Shown here: piece by piece, positions 33,517 to 39,227 of the stretch
Layout of the letters: each line of letters begins with the position of its first letter
How positions within the stretch are numbered: position 1 is the stretch's first letter
Origin: Planctomycetota bacterium
Lineage (GTDB): Bacteria; Planctomycetota; J058; JAJDCP01
Direction: 5' to 3'
DNA: 39,227 nt
Assembly (NCBI GenBank): GCA_029260765.1
Contig: JAJDCP010000058.1
Span: forward strand, 1 to 39,227
Translations under genes and position numbers: made by a program
Notes under the pieces: generated by a model
What the model was told of the DNA's origin: nothing
What the model saw: the letters and a program-made list of their open reading frames with translations, nothing else
Databases searched by the model: none

Positions 33517-34416
33517 ATGCCTCACTGGACGTTCGAAGACATCCCTGCTCAGACCGGCCGTGTGGCCGTTGTGACCGGCGCCAATACCGGGATCGGCTTC
33601 GAGGCGGCACGCGCTCTAGCCCGGAAAGGCGCCGACGTCACGCTCGCCTGCCGTAACGTAGACAAGGCCCAGGCGGCTGTCGAGCGCATCCTGCGCGAGA
33701 CCCCCGAGGCGACGGTCTCGCAGGCAGCGCTCGACCTCTCCGACCTGCGCAAGGTCGAGGCCTTCGCGGCGCGCTTCGCGGAGCAGCACACACGGCTCGA
33801 CCTGCTGATCCTGAACGCTGGAGTCATGGTGCCCCCTGAGAGCAAGACCGCGCAGGGATTCGAGCTGCAGTTCGGAGTCAACCACCTCGGCCATTTCGCG
33901 CTCACGGGCGCCTTGCTTCCGCTGGTGCGGGCCAGCGAAGGTGCGCGGGTCGTGGTCGTCTCGAGCACCGCCGCCCGTTTCGGAGCGATGGATTTCGATG
34001 ACCTGCAGTTCGAAAAACGCGGCTACAAGCCCTGGCCCGCATACGGTCAAAGCAAGCTCGCCAACCAGCTGTTCACCCTCGAGTTGCAGCGGCGCCTGGC
34101 TGCCTCGGGCTCCTCCGTGCTGGTCACCGCGGCCCATCCCGGCTGGACCGCCACAGACCTGCAGCGTTCGAGCGGCGTGGCGCGCTTCTTCAACCCCCTC
34201 TTGGCGATGAAGCCGGCGCAGGGAGCGCTGCCCACCTTGCGGGCCGCGACCGATCCGACAGCCCGCGGTGGCGACTATTTCGGTCCGTCCGGTTTCCTGC
34301 AGATGCGGGGCTACCCACGGCGCGTTCCGATGGTCAAGTCGGCGCACGACCGGTCAGCGGCCGCGCGCCTGTGGGAGATCAGCGAGGCTTTGAGCGGCGT
34401 GCGTTACGAGTGCTAG
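33517..34416 (+). CDS. Short-chain dehydrogenase/reductase (retinol dehydrogenase-like)
   Basis: This 299-residue NAD(P)-dependent oxidoreductase has a Rossmann fold. The cofactor motif is TGANTGIG (residues about 21-28), LNAGVM is present, the catalytic serine lies in VVVSSTAARFG and the catalytic pair in AYGQSKLANQLF (YxxxK). ALDLSDLRKVEAFAARF and HPGWTATDLQRSSG fit the retinol-dehydrogenase/WWOX-like subgroup. The substrate cannot be told from sequence. ATG at 33517 follows GAGGAGG at 8-nt spacing; longer frames upstream lack protein character. No close neighbour shares its strand, so it is probably a single-gene unit; 33232-33516 before it holds nothing I can assign. Confidence 0.9.
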   Translation: MPHWTFEDIPAQTGRVAVVTGANTGIGFEAARALARKGADVTLACRNVDKAQAAVERILRETPEATVSQAALDLSDLRKVEAFAARFAEQHTRLDLLILNAGVMVPPESKTAQGFELQFGVNHLGHFALTGALLPLVRASEGARVVVVSSTAARFGAMDFDDLQFEKRGYKPWPAYGQSKLANQLFTLELQRRLAASGSSVLVTAAHPGWTATDLQRSSGVARFFNPLLAMKPAQGALPTLRAATDPTARGGDYFGPSGFLQMRGYPRRVPMVKSAHDRSAAARLWEISEALSGVRYEC

Positions 34417-34457
34417 GAGGCCGTGTCGCAGGCCCCACGTCTGCGTCGCCAGGCTGG

Positions 34458-35000
34458 CTACTCGCCATCGACCTGGGCCTGTCCGACCGCGATCACGAAG
34501 CTGCCCCGACCGACCGCTGGCAGCCCAGCTTCCTGATCGGAGTTGTGGGCGAAGGCTTGTACGCTCAGAGTGACTTCGGTGCCCAACGCCACATCGCTGT
34601 CCACGCTGATCCGCCAATACAAGAGCGTAGCATCGGCTCTATCCGCGACGATCCCGTACAGAATCTGTCTGGGCTCAGTGATGTGGATGCCGGGTGTGGG
34701 GCAGGTGAGAACCACACTCGGGTAGTCGACCAGGTCCGGTCCTGCATTGAACATCCCGATCTCAAGCCCCGCGCTGGAACCAGGCTGCAAGGACCCCTCC
34801 TCGTTGGCCCCTTCGGCCCGGACGCGCAGAGACACAAAGGACACCGGGAGCACTGCCTGCGGTTCGGATCCCGACGCGGGGGGGACAGGCGTGCCAGCCC
34901 CAGGCTCCGGATCAGGGCTGGGGCTGGTGTTGACAGGATCCGCGGCACAGCCACAAAGGAGCAGGCAGGTTGCGAGCTGGAGAGCAGAGCGAGATCTCAT
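34458..35000 (-). CDS. Lipoprotein with Ig-like (CARDB-type) domain
   Basis: The 180-residue product has a lipoprotein signal (MRSRSALQLATCLLLCGCAA, with the lipobox LCGC placing the modified cysteine near residue 18). A Pro/Ser spacer (DPEPGAGTPVPPASG) follows, then about 120 residues of alternating strands (FVSLRVRAEGANEEGSLQPG, SAGLEIGMFNAGPDLVDYPS, LYWRISVDSDVALGTEVTLS) like a CARDB or similar Ig-like fold. It is probably attached to the inner or outer membrane, facing the periplasm or surface. ATG at 35000 fits the signal; the longer frame is not protein-like. It converges with the dehydrogenase gene 41 bp away. Confidence 0.7.
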   Translation of the reverse strand: MRSRSALQLATCLLLCGCAADPVNTSPSPDPEPGAGTPVPPASGSEPQAVLPVSFVSLRVRAEGANEEGSLQPGSSAGLEIGMFNAGPDLVDYPSVVLTCPTPGIHITEPRQILYGIVADRADATLLYWRISVDSDVALGTEVTLSVQAFAHNSDQEAGLPAVGRGSFVIAVGQAQVDGE

Positions 35001-35040
35001 CAGGGGTCCTTCCGGAAATTGCTGGGCCCAGGTGACAACA

Positions 35041-35058
35041 CCCTGGCCATGGCCAGGG
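35041..35058. promoter_or_regulatory. Perfect 18-bp palindrome upstream of the lipoprotein gene
   Basis: CCCTGGCCATGGCCAGGG is a gap-free self-complementary sequence 41 bp upstream of the lipoprotein start. The position suits an operator for a dimeric regulator. No nearby promoter boxes were convincing. Confidence 0.4.
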
Positions 35059-35283
35059 CAGCCACGACGCAATCGGGGAGTCATGGCTACAGAGCGGGAA
35101 ACAGATATGCGCGCAGTGCCAGGTGGCATTGCTCCTACCTCAAGGATCTCTGCTGCCACTGTAGTCGCGGTTTCATGGCAATTCCACAGCTTGCGCCTCG
35201 GCTCGGTAGATCAAGAACGAGCTGGCAACGGCAGACAAGCAAGCCCAGAACTGGACACTCCCGCCGTCGCGAGGCAGGAGGGG

Positions 35284-35887
35284 ATGATGCGCGAGCAACG
35301 TTGCGAGGGTCTGGTCACAGCGCAGTCCACCAGAACCCAAGGCGTTGGGGAAGGCGCCGTGGTACTGTTGATCCTGGTTGGAGTGGCTCTGCTTGTCGTC
35401 CCTATGGGCCTGCCGCAGCCAGGCATCATGGCAGTCGCCGGCCCGGGCGTGATCGCGCTTGCCAGCCTAGAGCTGCTGCTGAAGCGGATCTCCGCCCAGC
35501 ATCCCCCCGCCCTGCTGGTCTGGAGCCTGTACCTGATGCGCCCCCTGCTGGCCCCGTGCCTTCCCAGCCAGCCGTGGCGCCTTCCCCAAGCGAGCGATGC
35601 CGGGCTGCTTTTGGGCGTCAGCCTGTGTGGGCAGCTCGGCCAGTTCTTCCTGGTGCGCGCCTTCTGCTACCTGCCTCAAGCTCAGCAGCCTGCTGTGGGC
35701 CCTGTGCTTCCACGCGGTCTGTGAGAACGGGTTGCCGCAGACCTTCGAGCAGTGCGCCTACGGTTGCATGCTGGTCGGTTTTGTGGCGATGCAGGTCGTC
35801 AAGAGTCGGGGAGGGGCAGCAGGGAGCCTAGCGCGGCCTTCGGGCTGCAAGTGTCCTGAAGCGGGCCGCTGCTTGACGGCACGCTAA
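35284..35887 (+). pseudogene. Decayed DMT-superfamily (EamA) transporter, C-terminal half
   Basis: The first frame (35284-35724) reads VVLLILVGVALLVVPMGLPQ, MAVAGPGVIALASLELLLKR, PPALLVWSLYLMRPLLAP and GLLLGVSLCGQLGQFFLVRA. These correspond to the second half of a ten-helix EamA transporter. The thread continues in another frame after about 35680 (LSSLLWALCFHAVCENGLPQ, then GCMLVGFVAMQVVKSR) and stops at 35887. A shift and probably a small deletion near 35680 remove about ten residues of the ninth helix region. The first four or five helices are absent upstream. I see no intact copy nearby. Confidence 0.65.
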
Positions 35888-36295
35888 GCCGGACACATTC
35901 TGGCCCAGCAGAGGCCACCAACAAGGCGCTGCGAGCAGGACGAGGCCGGCCCGCAGCATTGTACTTCTTGGCATTGAGCATCCTGTATGGCGGCGGAGGT
36001 TCCGCCGGGTCTCCAGACATTTCACATCAGACATGTTGACAGGAAACCTCTGCAACCTCCGCAACCCGCGGGAAGAGCTGCCAGTAGGCGGCCGCCCGGA
36101 CACCATCGACCAACGGGCGACATCTGGCCAGGCAGCGCGCCAACTTGCACCCGGTCGACCCAGCGCACGAAACGCGACGCGGTGCCCCCACTCCTGGGGC
36201 TCAGAGCAGGATCGGTCTCTGACCCCCAGCTTGCAGACCAGCCGCTCTAGACCGAAGCTGCTATTCTGGACTCCATCCCGTCCCGAGGTCCGCAC
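35888..36295. other. Unassigned intergenic stretch
   Basis: This 408-bp stretch follows the transporter pseudogene. There is a small GGCGG...CCGCC inverted repeat near 35992-36008. No open frame looks like protein on either strand, although NAKKYNAAGR in a minus frame near 35960 could be a relic. The PrpD-family gene start is preceded by CCCGAGG. Confidence 0.4.
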
Positions 36296-37597
36296 ATGCA
36301 GCTGACACAGTTCATCCAGACGCTGAGCTGGGACGCCTTGAGCGATACGACGCGCCGCCTCGCCAAGCTGTGCACCATGGACCTGATCGGCTGTGCCCTG
36401 GCCGGCAGCCGAGACGCTGGTTTCACCCGGCTCTGCGCTGCGCTTCGCGAGATGGAGGGTGAGGGCGACTGCGCGGTCTGGGGAACGCAGCTCTGTCTCC
36501 GCCCGCAGGGAGCCCTGTTCGCCAACAGCTACGCCGCCTCTCTCTATGACATGGACGACGGTCACAGAAGGGCCCAGGGCCATCCGGGCGCGGCCATCAT
36601 TCCCGCCGCCCTGAATGTGGCCTGCCAGCGGGGACTACCGGGTCGGGAGCTGCTGACAGCGATCGTCCTCGGCTACGACATCGCGGTCCGCAGCGCCCTG
36701 GTCATGCGCGCCCAGGGTGGCCCGAGGAAGGGATCGGGGGCATGGGTCGCCCCCGGCGTTGCCGCCGCCCTGGCGAGGCTCCTGGGGCTGAAGGGAGAGG
36801 CCATCTCCCACGCCCTGGGGCTGGCCGAGTACTATGCGCCCCAGGCCACCCAGGATCGCAGCGTCCGTTTTCCCAGCCAGATGAAAGAGGGCTTGCCATG
36901 GGGAGCGACGGCGGGCCTCGCGGCCGCCCGTCTCGCCGGCCACGGGATGACGGCCATGCGCCCCCATCTCGCCGACAGCGACTGCCTCGCGGATCTTGGG
37001 GAGGTCTTCGAGATCGAACGCAGCTACTTCAAGAAGTACGCCTGCTGCAGATGGGCGCACCCGGCCATCGACGGGTTGGCAAGGCTGCAAGCCGAGACGG
37101 GGCTGTCCCTCGACAGCATCGAGAGCATCCGCATCTCCACCTTCGAGAAGGCCCTGCCCCTCAAGAACCCGCGCCCCAAGAACCTCCTCGAAGCCGTCTA
37201 CAGCATCCCCTTCGCCGTCGGGGCCTTCCTGGTGCAAGGACGTGTGGAGCCGGAGCAGGTGACGGGCTCCGGGCTCGAGGACGCGCAGGTGCTGGCAATG
37301 GCCGACCGCATCGAGCTGGTCGAGGACAGCGCCCTCACGCGCGAATTCCCCGAAAAATGCCTGGAGCGTGTCGAGCTCAGGTTCAAGGACGGTCGGAGCT
37401 GGCAGAGCGGAGTGCTCTCGGCCCGGGGCGACCCCGACGACCCCTATGCGGACGCAGAGCTGGTGGACAAGTTCCGCAACCTCTCGGCCCCGGTCATCGG
37501 CCCGGAGGGCTGCGAGAGGGCGCTCGAGCTGTTGGCCTGCCTGGAAGATCGGCCCGCCGCGGATCTGGTCGACCTCTTGACGACGCATCGGGGTTGA
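36296..37597 (+). CDS. MmgE/PrpD-family protein
   Basis: The 433-residue protein belongs to the family that includes 2-methylcitrate dehydratase and related dehydratases/decarboxylases. Typical segments are KLCTMDLIGCALAGSRDAG, FANSYAASLYDMDDGHRRAQ leading to HPGAAIIPAAL, LLTAIVLGYDIAVRSALVM, GLAEYYAPQATQDRSVRFPS, FEIERSYFKKYACCRWAHPA and AVYSIPFAVGAFLVQGRVEP. The MDDGH...GHPG stretch corresponds to the conserved active-site region. No methylcitrate cycle gene lies nearby, so the substrate is open. ATG at 36296 has GAGG upstream. Confidence 0.9.
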   Translation: MQLTQFIQTLSWDALSDTTRRLAKLCTMDLIGCALAGSRDAGFTRLCAALREMEGEGDCAVWGTQLCLRPQGALFANSYAASLYDMDDGHRRAQGHPGAAIIPAALNVACQRGLPGRELLTAIVLGYDIAVRSALVMRAQGGPRKGSGAWVAPGVAAALARLLGLKGEAISHALGLAEYYAPQATQDRSVRFPSQMKEGLPWGATAGLAAARLAGHGMTAMRPHLADSDCLADLGEVFEIERSYFKKYACCRWAHPAIDGLARLQAETGLSLDSIESIRISTFEKALPLKNPRPKNLLEAVYSIPFAVGAFLVQGRVEPEQVTGSGLEDAQVLAMADRIELVEDSALTREFPEKCLERVELRFKDGRSWQSGVLSARGDPDDPYADAELVDKFRNLSAPVIGPEGCERALELLACLEDRPAADLVDLLTTHRG

Positions 37598-37975
37598 GCC
37601 CCGCAAGCTTGTCGATGCGCTCGGTCGTGGGCGGGCTTGGTGCTTGTGCATGGGAGTTGAGAGCCGGGAAGAGGCCGTGCGCCCTATGGCACAGTCCCAG
37701 GAGTATTTCCTGGCAGCAGCAGCAGGGCGAGGCTTTGGGCCCCGCGGAGCAACTGCGGACGCTGCGCGAGGCGAAGCGACTCAAAGAAGCGCTTGAGGCG
37801 ATGCTCCCACCGCGCTGACGGGGCGCCGGTTGTGGACCTGCAGAGTCTGGAGAAGAGCGGAAGCGCAAGCCCCTGGGCTGCGCAGACGGGGGTCCGCAGC
37901 CACGCGACTCGGCGCCGCACGCGGGTGATGCAACTGCCACCGCTCTGGTCGGCCAACACCACCTCAACAGGCCAA
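37598..37975. other. Intergenic stretch with a possible gene remnant
   Basis: About 380 bp without a convincing gene. One plus frame ends with SWQQQQGEALGPAEQLRTLR and EAKRLKEALEAMLPPR before the stop at 37818, a helical segment that could be the tail of a lost gene; no start or upstream homology supports it. The 3' part (37830-37975) shows nothing. Confidence 0.4.
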
Positions 37976-38785
37976 CTACAAAGACGCCTCCAGACGGGTG
38001 AGGGCGGCCTGCATCTTTGCCTCGACGCGCCTGCAGCAGGCCGTGACCCAGACATCATCCGAGGCGGCCTCGGCGCCGTCGCGCGCGAAGCTGATCGGCT
38101 CGAGCAGCTCAATTAGGATGTGCGCGGGGAAGGGGATATGCGGCGGAGGCGGTCCCAGGGTCAGTCCCCAGGGCAGGCTCAGAGTCAACGGCCAGACCTT
38201 GATGCGTAGACGCCGGTCCACCCCGAGCATGCGCGCCAGCCAACGCAAGTCGTCCAGCACAATGAAGGTCGAGTGCGCGCCCGCCGCCACCACCGGCACG
38301 ATCGGTACCCGCGCCTCAAGCGCCAGCCGCACGTAGCCCTGCCTGCCGCCAAAGACCACCCGACCCCGGTGGCGGAAGGGCCGCAAGGCGTCGACGTCTC
38401 CGCCAGGATAGACGAGCACTTTGCGTCCCGATGCCAGGATGCGCAGGCCGTTCTGCCGGCAAGCCCGGACGGCGCCCAGCGGGCAGAGCAAGCGGTTGAA
38501 CCAGGGCATGCCTAGAATGAATGAGTGCGCCAGGCCGTAGGGGACGTCAGTCAGACCCCGTTGACGGAAGACTGCTGCGCCGAAGATGAACATGTCGGGC
38601 GTGTAGGTAAAGCTGTTGTGGTTGCCCACGTACAGGGCGGGCCCGCGGGGAATGCGATCCAGCCCGCGGACCTCAGCACGGTGGTAGGGGACCAGAGTCT
38701 TCTCGACCAGCGTCACTGCCCGCTCGATGGCCTCGGGCTGGCGGTTCTCGAGGCTGTCGACATCGTAGCGGCCCCAGAATTCCAT
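37976..38785 (-). CDS. Lysophospholipid acyltransferase-family protein
   Basis: This 269-residue PlsC-superfamily acyltransferase has the expected blocks in order: VGNHNSFTYTPDMFIFGAA, in which an Asn-His is followed by Asp at a longer distance than the classical HX4D, then LGAVRACRQNGLRILASGRK, VLVYPGGDVDALRPFRHRGR in the position of the usual FPEG block, and ARVPIVPVVAAGAHSTFIVL. The spacing is that of the TMEM68/phytyl-ester-synthase-like branch rather than canonical LPA acyltransferase. It could therefore make neutral lipids or phospholipids. ATG at 38785 lies close to the right-end repeats; no operon partner is present. Confidence 0.82.
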   Translation of the reverse strand: MEFWGRYDVDSLENRQPEAIERAVTLVEKTLVPYHRAEVRGLDRIPRGPALYVGNHNSFTYTPDMFIFGAAVFRQRGLTDVPYGLAHSFILGMPWFNRLLCPLGAVRACRQNGLRILASGRKVLVYPGGDVDALRPFRHRGRVVFGGRQGYVRLALEARVPIVPVVAAGAHSTFIVLDDLRWLARMLGVDRRLRIKVWPLTLSLPWGLTLGPPPPHIPFPAHILIELLEPISFARDGAEAASDDVWVTACCRRVEAKMQAALTRLEASL

Positions 38786-38942
38786 GCCCAGCCCCCCCCT
38801 TCTGCGCTCTGTGGCTCGAGTCTACCCAGCGGCCCCTCCGCACTCCAGGGATGCTCGGGGACGGCGCTTCAGCGGGACCTCGACGCCGGCGGGCGCGCAC
38901 GGGGCAGTGAGAGCGGCTCGGGTTGCGGTTGGGTTTTGTGGG

Positions 38943-39227
38943 CCGATCCCGAGTCCGAGTCCGAGTCCAGAGCTCCTGACATAGGCACCTTTTCGTTGAG
39001 ACTTCGCTTCGGAGCCTTCGGTCAGGTTGGTCAATGCCTTCGAACTGCTGAGAACCGCCTGTAGCGTCGGTCTGTGACCGACGAGAACACCGATCCGTAC
39101 GGCCAAGCCAGAATCCATGGATTCAGCATTCGCCAGGGCTCCTTCCGGCGCTCACAGAGCGCCGCTACAGAAGACGGATTCGAATCCTGTGCGCTTTCAC
39201 GTAGCAGCAGGCAGTCGCAACGGATAG
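38943..39227 (+). repeat. Right-end copy of the dispersed MITE-like repeat, including the 141-bp inverted repeat
   Basis: A CCGAGT hexamer tract (about 38943-38966) is followed by the 18-bp terminus CCAGAGCTCCTGACATAG (38967-38984), exactly as at 5644-5661. The alignment with 5644-5922 continues to the window end at GTCGCAACGGATAG. This copy keeps the complete CGTCGGTC hairpin (39065-39083), which is truncated in the middle copy. Bases 39087-39227 are the exact reverse complement of 1-141. The element's right terminal repeat is not reached. Bases 38786-38942 before it hold no gene. Confidence 0.9.

Noticed and set aside
35828..36583. 251-codon minus frame opposite the PrpD-family gene start
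   Set aside because: Its upstream part is antisense to the PrpD-family gene and the rest shows no domain.
1..39227. Linear plasmid, phage or giant transposon bounded by terminal inverted repeats
   Set aside because: Core housekeeping genes fill the window, there is no transposase, integrase, capsid or replication gene, and the 141-bp end length suits an assembly limit.

Overview
The window is a 39.2 kb high-GC bacterial segment, probably one complete metagenomic contig. A BamA-type outer-membrane assembly protein, lipoproteins and signal peptides indicate a Gram-negative cell. A lipoylated 2-oxoacid dehydrogenase complex suggests oxidative metabolism. The taxon cannot be fixed from sequence alone. 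A very large Ser/Thr kinase with tetratricopeptide-like repeats, a DWG kinase motif and a Gly-run/Cys C-terminal anchor signal would fit Planctomycetota, Myxococcota-like or related lineages. No rRNA, tRNA, CRISPR array or intact transposase was found.

Layout. Positions 1-1762 hold a dispersed repeat, hexanucleotide tracts and fragments of broken genes. Next come a secreted clan GH-A-like glycosidase (-) and a two-gene membrane-lipid cluster (+: cardiolipin synthase, flippase/MprF-like membrane protein). An 0.8 kb repeat island (5385-6172) contains a MITE-like element with 18-bp terminal inverted repeats. It is followed by a three-gene minus-strand operon ending in a secreted matrixin-type metalloprotease. 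Positions 9449-15462 carry plus-strand genes: a YbjN-like protein, an M28 aminopeptidase with a PDZ domain, a membrane protein and a kinase-TPR protein.

Positions 15581-21235 form a minus-strand operon, lipA - E1 alpha - E1 beta - E2 - second E1 alpha. It encodes a branched-chain/pyruvate-type 2-oxoacid dehydrogenase together with its lipoate-making enzyme, without E3. It is divergent from bamA and a GrpB-family gene. A minus-strand housekeeping cluster follows (24276-28452): tpiA, secG, pyrE, yicC, gmk and a gene fusing the CoaC decarboxylase to a dUTPase. Divergent from tpiA is a two-gene remnant or minimal form of the ebo cluster (eboA, eboB).

The last third is accessory: a small helical protein, a 595-residue orphan with a CheD/NTAN1-like Thr-Cys-His spacing, a small beta-domain protein, a short-chain dehydrogenase, a lipoprotein, a decayed DMT-transporter pseudogene, an MmgE/PrpD-family protein and an acyltransferase.

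The window begins and ends with an exact 141-bp inverted repeat belonging to the dispersed repeat family. Because 141 is also a common final k-mer length in short-read assembly, these ends are best read as the points where assembly stopped inside a repeat. The points most worth following up are the CoaC-Dut fusion, the orphan with the Thr-Cys-His pattern, the MITE-like repeat family, the duplicated E1 alpha and the reduced ebo pair.
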